Assembly (NCBI RefSeq): GCF_029697505.1
Contig: NZ_JARJEF010000001.1
Location: forward strand, 186,001 to 250,000
Reading direction: 5' to 3'
From: Pseudophaeobacter profundi
Lineage (GTDB): Bacteria; Pseudomonadota; Alphaproteobacteria; Rhodobacterales; Rhodobacteraceae
DNA length: 64,000 bases
Shown here: piece by piece, positions 7,805-16,700 of the stretch
Layout of the letters: each line of letters begins with the position of its first letter
How positions within the stretch are numbered: the first letter of the stretch is position 1
The notes under the pieces: model-generated
What the model was told of the DNA's origin: nothing
What the model saw: the letters and a program-made list of their open reading frames with translations, nothing else
Databases searched by the model: none
Position numbers and translations under genes: made by a program

Positions 7805-8905
7805 ATGTTCGAGACCCTCGGCTTTGAAGAGACAGGACCGCGCGCGGTATCAGTATATTTTGCCATTCTGCTTGGCCTTGGCTTTGGCGGCCTGGCGCAG
7901 CTGACACGGTTTTGTTTTCGTCGCGCCCTGGTTGGCGAGGATCGCCGCCAGGCGTCCGGGGTCTGGGCACTGGCACTGGCGGTTTCCGTGCTAGGCACCC
8001 AGGCAGCGGTTGCACAGGGATGGATCAGCTTTGACGGTCACCGGCTTTGGGCAGCCGAGCTGCCGATTGTCGCGATTGTTCTGGGTGGGGTGATGTTTGG
8101 TGTCGGCATGGTGCTGACGCGTGGCTGCATTTCGCGCCTGACCGTGCTGAGCGGCACTGGCAACCTGCGTGCCCTGCTTTGCCTTGTCGTCTTTGCCATC
8201 ACCGCCCATGCGACGCTGAAGGGCGTGTTGGCACCGCTGCGCACGGGCCTGGGCGGCATGACCCTGCAGCTGGGCGACTATGCCAGTCTGGCCGCCCTGC
8301 CCGGCGGTGCGCCGTTGTGGAGCGCCCTTGTCGCCCTGCCCGCACTCTGGCTGGCGCTGCGATCGCAAAACTCTGGCCTCGCCCTCCTCGGAGGGGCCAC
8401 GATAGGTGCGCTGGTGCCGCTGGCCTGGGTCACAACCGGCTTTGTGCTATATGACGAATTCGACCCCATCGCGATGGAGAGCCTGTCATTCACCGCGCCA
8501 ATGTCCGAGACCCTGTTCTACACGATCGCTGCAAGTGCCGTGCCTGCGAGCTTTGGCCCCGGCCTGGTTGCCGGTGTTCTGATCGGTGCGCTGCTGGTCG
8601 CTCTGCTGCGGGGGGATTTCACCTGGCAAAGCTTTGACAGCCCGCGCCAGACCGGGCGTTATATGCTGGGTGCTGCGCTTATGGGTTTTGGCGGGGTTCT
8701 GGCTGGTGGCTGCACCCTTGGGGCCGGGCTTGCTGGGATGTCCACCCTTGGCCTCGCCGCGCCGCTAGCCCTGGGTGCCATTGCCCTGGGCGGCGTCACC
8801 AGCCATCATCTGCTGCAAAATGCACAGCGCACCGATGGCGCTAGTGAAGCCGTTTCTTCACCCGCCGCACCCCAAGCCAAACCAGGCCCACAACAGGCAG
8901 CGTGA
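7805..8905 (+). CDS. YeeE/YedE family inner-membrane transporter (thiosulfate-type)
   Basis: 366 residues, about ten hydrophobic segments. It belongs to the YeeE/YedE (TsuA) family, whose characterised members import thiosulfate through a line of conserved cysteines. Family motifs seen are TRFCFRRALVG (Cys37), LTRGCISRLTVLSGTGNLRAL (Cys108) and GFGGVLAGGCTLGAGLAGMS (Cys303), in internally repeated halves. The start at 7805 is preceded by GGGAGAG; an upstream in-frame start would add 31 residues without similarity. No TusA, rhodanese or sulfur oxidation gene is adjacent, so the substrate is inferred from family only. The last 65 bases overlap the end of the convergent DUF3422 gene. Confidence 0.88.
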   Translation: MFETLGFEETGPRAVSVYFAILLGLGFGGLAQLTRFCFRRALVGEDRRQASGVWALALAVSVLGTQAAVAQGWISFDGHRLWAAELPIVAIVLGGVMFGVGMVLTRGCISRLTVLSGTGNLRALLCLVVFAITAHATLKGVLAPLRTGLGGMTLQLGDYASLAALPGGAPLWSALVALPALWLALRSQNSGLALLGGATIGALVPLAWVTTGFVLYDEFDPIAMESLSFTAPMSETLFYTIAASAVPASFGPGLVAGVLIGALLVALLRGDFTWQSFDSPRQTGRYMLGAALMGFGGVLAGGCTLGAGLAGMSTLGLAAPLALGAIALGGVTSHHLLQNAQRTDGASEAVSSPAAPQAKPGPQQAA

Positions 8906-10121
8906 TCATCGCTGTCATCATCCCCTTGCTCAGCCCCAGCGCCAGGGCAAGGGGATAGGCCAGATAGGCCACCAGCGAGACCGCATAGTAGCTGATCGCC
9001 ACCACCGACAGCCCTTCGACCGTATGCTGCAGCCGGAGCGCCTGATCGGCGCGCCGATCCATACTGGCCAATAGCGCCTGATTCTGGCCGCTGCGCTCTA
9101 CATCGACGCGGGTTCGCAACAGCTCTCCGCCGCGACGGGCCCGGTCTGCCAGCCTGGCGATGCGCTTCTCGGTGGATTTCACCGTGCGCATGGCGGGCTC
9201 GTAGCGGCGCAGCATGAACTCTGCAAAGAGCTGAAACCCGCCATGGCGCTGCTCTCGCAGCAGGCCGATACGTTGATTGACCAGCGCCTCATAGGCGCCG
9301 GTGGCACCAAAGCGGAATTCACACTTCGCTGCCATCGCTTCCAATTCTGCCGAAACCGTCAAAAGCTGCGTCAGCGTCTGTTCCGGTGGTGCGGTGTCAG
9401 ACGCCATCTCGGCCATCATGCCGCTGAGGTCGCTATCCAGGCGCCCAATCGGCGGCGCGAGGCTACGGGCGCGGGAAAACCCCAGCATCGACATCGCCCG
9501 GTAGGTTTCTATCTCGCAGACACGCTGCACCAGACGGCCGATACGCTGTGCCCCGGTCGTGTCATTGGCAAAGAGCGCAAACCGCATATGCCCAGCGGGA
9601 TCAATGCGAAAATCCCCCGCGATCACCGCGCTGTTTTCCAGCACCTCGGCCACCGCCAGGCTTTCGGGGACAAACCAATCCTGCAGGGCAGTCTTGATGT
9701 CGCCATCCTGCGGCCGGGGCAAAACCCGCATCATCAGCGAGGTCACCCGCTGCCCCGGTAGCTGCTCTAGCCAGTCCTTGGGAAAAACGTCAAAATCCGC
9801 CGGATCAAAGGCACGGGCGCTGACGCCATCGCCATAGAGCGTATAGCTGACAAATTCGGTGTGCTGTTCCCATTTCAGCGCATGGCGCCCCAGCTGAGCC
9901 GAATGATGGGTCGCACCCGGCTTTGGATGCGCCGCACCGTGCCGGTCCAGCAATGCCGTCAGATGTGCCATATCAAGCGCGCGATCCCGGTGCACCGCCT
10001 GGCGCGGCTGCTTTACCGCAAGATAGATCACCGTGCTGGGACTTTGCATCGCCGGAAAGGGACGCGCGTGCAACTCATTTGCCAGCTCGTAACGCAGCGG
10101 GTGGTCTTGGATCGGGGGCAT
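8841..10121 (-). CDS. DUF3422 family membrane-anchored protein
   Basis: 426 residues. The N-terminal motif HPLRYELANELHARPFP is the hallmark of DUF3422, a family of unknown function common in proteobacteria. A soluble region of about 350 residues, partly helical and rich in Arg and Glu, is followed by two membrane helices (roughly residues 375-417) and a basic tail RRVKKRLH. I chose the ATG at 10121 because GGAG sits nine bases upstream; a GTG at 10136 would add five residues. The 3' end overlaps the convergent transporter gene by 65 bases. Function cannot be stated. Confidence 0.85.
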   Translation of the reverse strand: MPPIQDHPLRYELANELHARPFPAMQSPSTVIYLAVKQPRQAVHRDRALDMAHLTALLDRHGAAHPKPGATHHSAQLGRHALKWEQHTEFVSYTLYGDGVSARAFDPADFDVFPKDWLEQLPGQRVTSLMMRVLPRPQDGDIKTALQDWFVPESLAVAEVLENSAVIAGDFRIDPAGHMRFALFANDTTGAQRIGRLVQRVCEIETYRAMSMLGFSRARSLAPPIGRLDSDLSGMMAEMASDTAPPEQTLTQLLTVSAELEAMAAKCEFRFGATGAYEALVNQRIGLLREQRHGGFQLFAEFMLRRYEPAMRTVKSTEKRIARLADRARRGGELLRTRVDVERSGQNQALLASMDRRADQALRLQHTVEGLSVVAISYYAVSLVAYLAYPLALALGLSKGMMTAMITLPVVGLVWLGVRRVKKRLH

Positions 10122-10340
10122 AAACGGCGTCTCCACTAACTTCCGAGACCATAGCGAGCGCAGAAGAACCTGTAAAGAATTCTTTCATTTCAACATGTTA
10201 CCGGGGTACAATGGTATACAGCGCGCCCAACACCACAGGGAACCGGCTGGCATTACATGGGGCTCTGCCCCCGGCCTACGGCCGCCCCCGGGATATTTTC
10301 CGCCAAATGAAGCCATGGCGAACGCGCCCAGGTGGAGCGG

Positions 10341-10376
10341 AAAAAAGAAGGCGCGCCGGATTTCTCCGCCGCGCCT
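10341..10376 (-). terminator. Rho-independent terminator of pntAB
   Basis: On the minus strand AGGCGCG, an unpaired G, then CGGA-GAAA-TCCG, an unpaired G and CGCGCCT form a long hairpin with a GAAA tetraloop (10349-10376), followed by TTCTTTTTT. It sits 27 bases after the pntB stop. Confidence 0.85.
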
Positions 10377-10402
10377 AGTCAGGGTGGAACCAGGTGCTAA
10401 TC

Positions 10403-11836
10403 CTACTGGATCATGCCAAGGAGCTGATCCAGGGAGGCCTTGGCATCGCCGTAGAACATCCGGGTATTGTCCTTGAAGAACAGCGGGTTCTCGATACCGG
10501 AGTAGCCAGTGCCCTGGCCCCGTTTGGAGACGAAGACCTGCTTTGCTTTCCAGCATTCCAGAACCGGCATACCAGCGATGGGCGAATTGGGATCTTCCTG
10601 CGCCGCCGGGTTGACGATGTCATTGGAGCCAATGACGATTGCCACATCGGTTTCGAGGAAGTCCGCGTTGATTTCATCCATCTCCATGACGATGTCATAG
10701 GGCACCTTGGCTTCGGCCAGCAGCACGTTCATGTGGCCGGGCAGACGCCCGGCAACCGGATGGATAGCAAAGCGCACATTTTTGCCTTTGGCACGCAGAC
10801 GCCGCGTCAGTTCGGCCACATTCTGCTGCGCCTGCGCCACCGCCATGCCGTAGCCGGGGATGATGATGACACTGTCAGCTTCTTCCAGTGCGGCTGCAAC
10901 GCCATCGGCATCAATGGCCACCTGCTCGCCCTCGACCTCCATCGCGGGACCAGTGCTGCCACCAAAGCCGCCAAGGATAACGCTGATGAACGAACGGTTC
11001 ATCGCCTTACACATGATATAGCTGAGGATGGCACCAGAGGAGCCGACAAGCGCGCCAACGACGATCAGCAGGTCATTGCCAAGACTGAAACCAATCGCTG
11101 CTGCCGCCCAGCCAGAGTAGCTGTTCAGCATGGAGACAACCACTGGCATATCAGCACCGCCGATGCCCATGATCAGATGGTAACCGATGAACAGCGCCGC
11201 CAGTGTCATCAGCAACAGCGGGACAACGCCACCTGAGTTGAAGTACCAGATCAGTGCAATCAGGGAAATCGCAGCGGCGCCCGCGTTCAGCATGTGACCG
11301 CCCGGCAGTTTGACCGCAGCAGAGGTCACCCGGCCTGCCAGTTTGCCATAGGCCACAACCGACCCGGTGAAGGTCACTGCGCCGATGAAGATGCCGAGGA
11401 AGAGTTCAACCCGTAGGATGGCCACTTCGACGCTGTCTTTCTTGGCCAGGAGCTTGGCAAAGCCGTCCAGCGCCTGCTTTTGGTCGGCATCCATGGCCAT
11501 GACGCGACCCAGTTCGACATGGGCGATCACGCCCACAAAAACCGCCGCCAGACCAACCAGAGAGTGCATCGCCGCGACAAGTTCGGGCATCTGCGTCATC
11601 TGCACACGTGTTGCCAGCTGGTAGCCGATGACGCCGCCGCCTGCGATCAACAGGATAGACAGCAGCCACAGACCGGAGCCGGGGCCAACAAGAGTGGCAA
11701 AGATCGCCAGCGCCATGCCGGCAATGCCGTACCAGACCGCGCGCTTGGCGCTTTCCTGGCCCGACAACCCGCCAAGGCTGAGGATAAAGAGAACAGCCGC
11801 AACCACATAGGCGGCAGTGGTAAATCCATATTCCAT
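10403..11836 (-). CDS. pntB: NAD(P) transhydrogenase subunit beta
   Basis: 477 residues. PntB forms most of the membrane domain (about nine helices, first half) and the NADP(H)-binding domain III (last 180 residues) of proton-translocating transhydrogenase, which uses the proton gradient to make NADPH from NADH. Domain III shows the fingerprint [15 protein letters not shown] and the binding residues [11 protein letters not shown]. The start at 11836 has AAGGAGG eight bases upstream; this site overlaps the pntA stop codon, so the two are tightly coupled. A longer frame beginning at 11902 lies inside pntA and is rejected. Confidence 0.95.
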   Translation of the reverse strand: MEYGFTTAAYVVAAVLFILSLGGLSGQESAKRAVWYGIAGMALAIFATLVGPGSGLWLLSILLIAGGGVIGYQLATRVQMTQMPELVAAMHSLVGLAAVFVGVIAHVELGRVMAMDADQKQALDGFAKLLAKKDSVEVAILRVELFLGIFIGAVTFTGSVVAYGKLAGRVTSAAVKLPGGHMLNAGAAAISLIALIWYFNSGGVVPLLLMTLAALFIGYHLIMGIGGADMPVVVSMLNSYSGWAAAAIGFSLGNDLLIVVGALVGSSGAILSYIMCKAMNRSFISVILGGFGGSTGPAMEVEGEQVAIDADGVAAALEEADSVIIIPGYGMAVAQAQQNVAELTRRLRAKGKNVRFAIHPVAGRLPGHMNVLLAEAKVPYDIVMEMDEINADFLETDVAIVIGSNDIVNPAAQEDPNSPIAGMPVLECWKAKQVFVSKRGQGTGYSGIENPLFFKDNTRMFYGDAKASLDQLLGMIQ

Positions 11837-11849
11837 CTCTGTAGCCTCC

Positions 11850-13421
11850 TTAAGATTTCTGGAACATGGCAAGCATGCGCCGGGTGACAAGGAAGCCACC
11901 AAAGATGTTGATCCCAGCCATAAAGACCGAGAGGGCTGCCAGCAGGATCACCAGGAAGCTGCCCGAACCGATCTGCATCAGCGCGCCCAGAATAATGATC
12001 GACGAGATCGCATTGGTCACCGCCATCAGCGGTGTGTGCAGGCTGTGCGCCACGCCCCAGATCACCTGGAAACCAATAAAGACCGACAGCACAAAGACGA
12101 TGAAGTGCTGCATGAAAGAGGCAGGCGCGACCAGACCAACCGCAAGCAGCAAGGCACCACCGACGGCCAGCAGGGTCACCTGGTTCTTGGTCTGCGCCTT
12201 GAAGGCAGCCACTTCTTCGGCACGTTTTTGTTCTGGCGTCAGCTCTGGTGTCACCTCTTTGGGCTTGGCGGCAATTGCCTGCACCTTTGGTGGCGGTGGT
12301 GGGAAGGTGATTTCACCGGCATGGGTGACGGTGGCGCCGCGAATGACGTCATCTTCCATGTTATGATTGACCTGACCGTCCTTTTCGGGCGTCAGATCTG
12401 TCATCATGTGGCGGATGTTGGTGGCATAGAGCATCGACGCCTGCGCCGCCATGCGGGATGGGAAATCGGTATAGCCGATGATGGTCACGCCGTTTTCCGT
12501 GACGATCTTTTCGTCCATCACGGTGAGCTTGCAGTTGCCGCCCTTTTCCGCCGCCAGGTCAACGATGACCGAACCGGGCTTCATCGCCGCGACCATCTCT
12601 TCGGTCCACAGCTCTGGCGCTTCGCGGTTGGGGATCAGCGCGGTGGTGATGACGATATCGACCTCTGGCGCCAGTTCCAGAAACTTGGCCAGCTGGGCCT
12701 CGCGGAATTCGGGGCTGGAAACGGAGGCATAGCCGCCGGAAGAGGCACCATCCGCCTGGTCTTCCTCGAAATCGAGATAGACAAATTCGGCCCCCATGCT
12801 TTCGACCTGCTCGGCCACTTCGGGGCGCACGTCAAAGGCCAGGGTAATCGCGCCGAGGCTGGTCGAGGTGCCAATGGCGGCCAGACCGGCAACACCGGCC
12901 CCTACCACCAGAACCTTGGCTGGGGGCACCTTGCCCGCCGCCGTGATCTGACCGGTGAAGAAGCGGCCAAAGTTGTTGCCCGCCTCGATCACCGCGCGAT
13001 AGCCCGCGATATTGGCCATCGACGACAGCGCGTCCATCTTTTGTGCCCGGCTGATACGCGGCACCATTTCCATGGCGACAACGCTGGCGCCCTTGGATTT
13101 GGCCAGTTCCAGCCCCTCTTCATTGCCACCAGGGTTGAAGAAGGAAATCAGCGTCTTTTTTGAGTTCAGCCGCTTCAGCTCAACCTCGTTTGGCTGGCGC
13201 ACCTTGGCAATGATGTCAGCCGTCTTCCACAAGCCAGCAGCGGTTTTGATGATTTCGACACCAGCCTCGGCATAGGCTTCGTCGCTGAATCCTGCCAATA
13301 GCCCCGCGCCGCTTTCAATGGCACAGTCGTACCCCAGTTTCTGCAGCTGACGCGCAGAGTCTGGCGTCATCGCAACCCGCGCCTCGCCGTTGATCACCTC
13401 TTTGGGTGTTCCAATTTTCAC
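11850..13421 (-). CDS. pntA: NAD(P) transhydrogenase subunit alpha (single-chain PntA)
   Basis: 523 residues containing both the NAD(H)-binding domain I (residues 1-380, beginning [20 protein letters not shown], with [17 protein letters not shown] Rossmann motif near 165-185) and four C-terminal membrane helices. Some Rhodobacterales relatives split these into PntAA and PntAB; here they are one chain as in E. coli. I placed the start at the GTG at 13421, where the family similarity begins and a G-rich stretch lies upstream; the open frame reaches 13511. PntA and PntB assemble as a 2+2 inner-membrane complex. Confidence 0.93.
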   Translation of the reverse strand: MKIGTPKEVINGEARVAMTPDSARQLQKLGYDCAIESGAGLLAGFSDEAYAEAGVEIIKTAAGLWKTADIIAKVRQPNEVELKRLNSKKTLISFFNPGGNEEGLELAKSKGASVVAMEMVPRISRAQKMDALSSMANIAGYRAVIEAGNNFGRFFTGQITAAGKVPPAKVLVVGAGVAGLAAIGTSTSLGAITLAFDVRPEVAEQVESMGAEFVYLDFEEDQADGASSGGYASVSSPEFREAQLAKFLELAPEVDIVITTALIPNREAPELWTEEMVAAMKPGSVIVDLAAEKGGNCKLTVMDEKIVTENGVTIIGYTDFPSRMAAQASMLYATNIRHMMTDLTPEKDGQVNHNMEDDVIRGATVTHAGEITFPPPPPKVQAIAAKPKEVTPELTPEQKRAEEVAAFKAQTKNQVTLLAVGGALLLAVGLVAPASFMQHFIVFVLSVFIGFQVIWGVAHSLHTPLMAVTNAISSIIILGALMQIGSGSFLVILLAALSVFMAGINIFGGFLVTRRMLAMFQKS

Positions 13422-13491
13422 CTTTACGGTCCCCCTCGTCCTGCCCGTCTCGGCACTTGCTGAGTACGGATCGAAAAAATAATGACTATCC

Positions 13492-13512
13492 TGCGCAACA
13501 TATTTGCGCAAC
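13492..13512. promoter_or_regulatory. Direct repeat TGCGCAAC upstream of pntA
   Basis: TGCGCAAC occurs at 13492-13499 and again at 13505-13512, separated by ATATT, 70-90 bases before the pntA start. The 13-base period is close to one helical turn plus, so two protomers could bind neighbouring faces. No regulator can be named. Confidence 0.35.
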
Positions 13513-13673
13513 CATTACGCCGCGACGCCGCATATCGCTGCCGCGCTGCCGCATTTCTGCACCACTCAACAAAAGTGGCACGGATTCTTCAACCGGCCCA
13601 GATCATTCACCGCGAGGCTTGGCCCGGATTTTCGCCCCTGCCTGACATGACAGTCGCCCGACCATGACCCGGA

Positions 13674-14123
13674 TCACAGCCAGCGCCGGACCTTTTGCTC
13701 ATAGCGCGCCCAATCGGCGCGAAAGACGCGGCGCATTCTGTTTTCTTCGGGCAGGATAAAGCGTTTTTCCAGGATCCAGGTCAGCACCGGGATCAGGGGC
13801 AGCGCCAGCACCGCATCAAAGTAGAGGATAAGCCCCGCCAACACCATCACATCGCCCAGGTAGATCGGGTTGCGACTGCGGCTGAAAATCCCTGATTGCA
13901 CCAGCTTGGCAGGGGTCGCATGGGGCAGCACCGTGGTTTTCTGGCGGCGCAGTTCCACCACGGCCAAGGCCATCAACACCAATCCGCCACCAACCAAGAG
14001 CCCGCCCAGCAGATCTGCCAGGACCGGCCCAAAGCCGAGCCCCATTGGCAAGAACCGCGCCTGCCCCCAAGCCAAGGCGATACCGGCACCTAACCAGACT
14101 GGCGGCAAATCTATCCACTTCAT
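13674..14123 (-). CDS. Isoprenylcysteine carboxyl methyltransferase-like (PEMT/ICMT family) membrane protein
   Basis: 149 residues with four to five hydrophobic helices. The C-terminal half carries the ICMT/PEMT family core LVQSGIFSRSRNPIYLGDVMVLAG, then a long hydrophobic hairpin and EKRFILPEENRMRRVFRADWARYEQKVRRWL, where the conserved RNPxYxG and E-E residues form the S-adenosylmethionine pocket in the family. The start at 14123 fits the family; an open extension upstream is not conserved-looking. Bacterial members methylate small hydrophobic or lipid substrates and are mostly uncharacterised. Downstream of the MBL-fold gene on the same strand but separated by 219 bases. Confidence 0.75.
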   Translation of the reverse strand: MKWIDLPPVWLGAGIALAWGQARFLPMGLGFGPVLADLLGGLLVGGGLVLMALAVVELRRQKTTVLPHATPAKLVQSGIFSRSRNPIYLGDVMVLAGLILYFDAVLALPLIPVLTWILEKRFILPEENRMRRVFRADWARYEQKVRRWL

Positions 14124-14342
14124 TTCATGTTCTTTCGAAGAGGGCCAAAGCCCGCCAGAGTAATGATAACTTTCCGCCACCCTCCCCGCATCGCGTGGGA
14201 AGGTCCAGCATTTCGCCTTGGATGCGCACAATAAAAGAACAGGTTGCCCATTGTTTGGGGGGATATCACAACGTCGTTCCCGGCAGGCCGCATCTGCATG
14301 CAACCATCAGGCCTTGTGTCCCTGTGTCGAGGCAAAAACGTA

Positions 14343-15296
14343 CTACTCCCATTCCATTTCTTCAAAGACACGGCCCGCGTTCTTTGTTGCCAGTTCATCA
14401 AAGGTATCCAGCCCGCGCCAGGCCTCTTGGTCGACATAATAGGCGCCCGCCAGATCGCCGCCCTCGTCGATATGCGCGCCGACTTTTGCCCGCAAGTCAG
14501 CCAGATAGTCATAGGTATAGCGCCGCAACTGCGCCAGGTTGGTTGGATGGCCATGGCCGGGGATCACATAGGTCGGCGCAAGGGGTTCCAGCTTGTCGAC
14601 CCAGGTTTCCATCCAGCAGCTGGTGCAGGTATGGGGAAAGATCGGCAGCATACGTTCATGAAAGGCGATATCGCCGGCGATCATGATCTGCCACTGCGGG
14701 ATCCAGACCTGAGTGTCCCCCGGATCATGCGCCGGACCAAGATGCAGCACCTGGATATCAACCCCGCCAAGGATGACCTCATAGCTGTCAGCGAAGCTCA
14801 GGTTGGCAGGCTCTACCCGGGTGTCGCCCGCGCGATCACCGTTGTAGGACTGCATACGCTGCAAGATGAAATCGCCATTTTTCTGTACCTCGGCAATCGC
14901 ATCCTCATGCGCCAGGACATCAACCCCCAGATCGCGCCAATAGCCATTGCCCAGCATCGCATGGCCCTGGCCATTTTCATTGATCACCAGCACCACGGGC
15001 TGACCCGTCTCAGCCTTGATCTCGGCATGCAGCGCCGCCGCCAGCGCATTGGATGCCCCGGCATTGATTACCACAACACCTTCGCTGGTCACGATAAAGG
15101 AGAGGTTGTTGTTATGGCCTGCATTGTCGTACCCGGGCGGTGCAGTGGCACCGATGGCCGAAAACACATGCGGGATGACCTCAACCGGTTTGGAATAAAG
15201 CTCTGACTGCGGGTATTGATCCGCAATATCTTCGCTGGCCAGAACCGAACTGGCCAGGCTGGCAACGGCCAGCGCTGCAAACAGCGGTGTTTTCAT
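14343..15296 (-). CDS. Exported metallo-beta-lactamase-fold protein with degenerate metal motif
   Basis: 317 residues starting with a Sec signal peptide (MKTPLFAALAVASLASSVLA), so periplasmic. The MBL fold is recognisable from SEGVVVINAG near 71-80, LGPAHDPGD (His190), IMIAGDIAF (Asp209) and YVIPGHGHPT (His248). However the usual HxHxDH segment reads ENGQGH at 107-112, keeping only the last His, so the first zinc site and the catalytic Asp are lost. A CTSC pair at 224-227 might contribute a ligand or disulfide. A GGAGG site six bases before the ATG supports the start. Relatives of the exported MBL group near sulfur and alcohol oxidation systems are the closest guess; activity is doubtful. Confidence 0.8.
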   Translation of the reverse strand: MKTPLFAALAVASLASSVLASEDIADQYPQSELYSKPVEVIPHVFSAIGATAPPGYDNAGHNNNLSFIVTSEGVVVINAGASNALAAALHAEIKAETGQPVVLVINENGQGHAMLGNGYWRDLGVDVLAHEDAIAEVQKNGDFILQRMQSYNGDRAGDTRVEPANLSFADSYEVILGGVDIQVLHLGPAHDPGDTQVWIPQWQIMIAGDIAFHERMLPIFPHTCTSCWMETWVDKLEPLAPTYVIPGHGHPTNLAQLRRYTYDYLADLRAKVGAHIDEGGDLAGAYYVDQEAWRGLDTFDELATKNAGRVFEEMEWE

Positions 15297-15334
15297 AAGG
15301 GACCTCCCAAGGATTTAACCTGATACACCCAAAT

Positions 15335-15352
15335 TATTCACACCTATGAATA
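15335..15352. promoter_or_regulatory. Inverted repeat between the MBL-fold and SDR genes
   Basis: TATTCA (15335-15340) and TGAATA (15347-15352) with a six-base spacer lie in the A+T-rich divergent gap, 39 bases before the MBL-fold start. It could be an operator for both genes; a chance match is possible at this length. Confidence 0.3.
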
Positions 15353-15469
15353 TGATTGTAAATGCCAAAATCTCCAGCCGCAAAAGGGGCGGATCACCAC
15401 TTTGACGGAACGGCGCACTTGCGCAAGCAGGCTCCGCCGATAACCTGTCCGAAACAGGAGGAGAACATT

Positions 15470-16222
15470 ATGGATCTGAACGGAAAACACGCATTGGTCA
15501 CAGGCGGCGGCACTGGCATCGGGTTGGCCATCGCCAGGGCGCTTGCCGACCAGGGTGCCCAGGTCACCATCACCGGACGTCGCCAAGAGGTCCTGGAAGA
15601 GGTCGCCACCAAAGGCCTGCATCCCATGGCTATGGATGTGCGCGATGAAGATGACATCATCGCCAAGGTTGCCGCCGCCGTTGACGCCCGCGGCCCCATT
15701 CAAATCTGTGTCGCCAATGCCGGCATCGCAGAGGGCAAGTCGCTGCACAAGACCTCGCTGGATTTTTGGCGCAACATGATGTCGACCAATCTCGACGGTG
15801 CCTTTCTGACCATACGTGAATGTCTGAAATCCATGCACCAGGCCGACTGGGGCCGCATCATCACCGTGGCCTCTATTGCCGGACTGCGCGGCCTGAAAGG
15901 CGGTGCCTGCTACAGTGCCAGCAAACATGGCATGATTGGCCTGACCCGCGCCCTGAGCGAAGATTACATGGGCAGCCAGATCACCGCCAACGCGCTCTGC
16001 CCCGGCTATGTCGACACCCCGATCGTGGACCGCAATATCAGCTCTATCGCCACCCGCGCCGGCATCAGCGAAGAAGAGGCTCTGAAGGTCATGGTCAATG
16101 CCAACCGTCACCAGCGCCTGATTGAACCCGAGGAAGTCTCGGCGGCGGCCCTGTGGCTCTGTGGTCCCGGATCGCAGTCAATCAACGGCCAGACCATCGA
16201 GATTGCCGGTGGGCAGACCTGA
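15470..16222 (+). CDS. Short-chain dehydrogenase/reductase (SDR, classical)
   Basis: 250 residues, the classical SDR length. Cofactor motif TGGGTGIG at 11-18, NAG motif in CVANAGIAEG, and catalytic Ser135, Tyr148 and Lys152 in YSASKHG are all present. The C-terminus SQSINGQTIEIAGGQT is typical of FabG/3-hydroxybutyrate dehydrogenase-like members. The start is set by AGGAGGAG eight bases upstream of the ATG at 15470. It oxidises or reduces an alcohol/ketone pair with NAD(P); the substrate cannot be told. Its stop overlaps the next ATG (TGATG), so the two genes are coupled. Divergent from the exported MBL-fold gene. Confidence 0.9.
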   Translation: MDLNGKHALVTGGGTGIGLAIARALADQGAQVTITGRRQEVLEEVATKGLHPMAMDVRDEDDIIAKVAAAVDARGPIQICVANAGIAEGKSLHKTSLDFWRNMMSTNLDGAFLTIRECLKSMHQADWGRIITVASIAGLRGLKGGACYSASKHGMIGLTRALSEDYMGSQITANALCPGYVDTPIVDRNISSIATRAGISEEEALKVMVNANRHQRLIEPEEVSAAALWLCGPGSQSINGQTIEIAGGQT

Positions 16223-16611
16223 TGAACCGCGCAGAATTCAATCGTTTCTGCGCTACCTTTCCAGCCGCTGAACATGTGGTTCAGTGGGGCAATTCCGATG
16301 TCTGGAAAGCAGGCGGCAAGCTTTTTGCCCTCTGCGGCTGGGCCGATGGCCGCGATGCCTTCACCTTCAAAGCCGGAGAGATCGCCTACGAGGTATTGCA
16401 AGAACGCCCCGGCGTTCGCCCCGCGCCCTATCTGGCCTCGCGCGGGATGAAGTGGCTGCAGCAGTTTGATGCCAACGGGCTGGACGACGCCGAATTGCGC
16501 GACTGCATTGCCCTATCCTATCAGCTGGTGACGGCCGGGCTGTCAAAACGCAAACGCGCCGAACTGGGTATTCCTGACCCACAGCCTGCCCCGCCACAGA
16601 AGGAACCCTAG
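16222..16611 (+). CDS. MmcQ/YjbR family protein
   Basis: 129 residues beginning MNRAEFNRFCATFPAAEHVVQWGNSDVWK, the pattern of the MmcQ/YjbR family (CyaY-like fold, often annotated DNA-binding). WxxxxVWKxxGKLFAL and LASRGMKWLQ are the recognisable blocks, followed by the usual helix and a Pro-rich tail PDPQPAPPQKEP. Function is unknown. It is coupled to the SDR gene through TGATG. Confidence 0.85.
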   Translation: MNRAEFNRFCATFPAAEHVVQWGNSDVWKAGGKLFALCGWADGRDAFTFKAGEIAYEVLQERPGVRPAPYLASRGMKWLQQFDANGLDDAELRDCIALSYQLVTAGLSKRKRAELGIPDPQPAPPQKEP

Positions 16612-16700
16612 CATCTGGGCACTGGACAGCCTCATTTTGATCGGATACGAAATACAAAAGCTTTAAGCTTGAAGCATTGATATCAGCCCCGGGGTTTCCG

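Noticed and set aside
10271-10314. CCCCGG...CCGCCCCCGGGATATTTT stretch as a possible dispersed repeat
   Set aside because: It resembles a terminator-like motif I associate with Rhodobacteraceae gaps, but only one copy is seen here, so I do not claim a repeat.
10185-10556. 123-codon minus-strand frame over the end of pntB
   Set aside because: Overlaps the pntB terminator and coding end; no translation signal.
11817-13163. 448-codon plus-strand open frame opposite pntA
   Set aside because: Antisense shadow, His/Arg/Gln-rich low-complexity translation.
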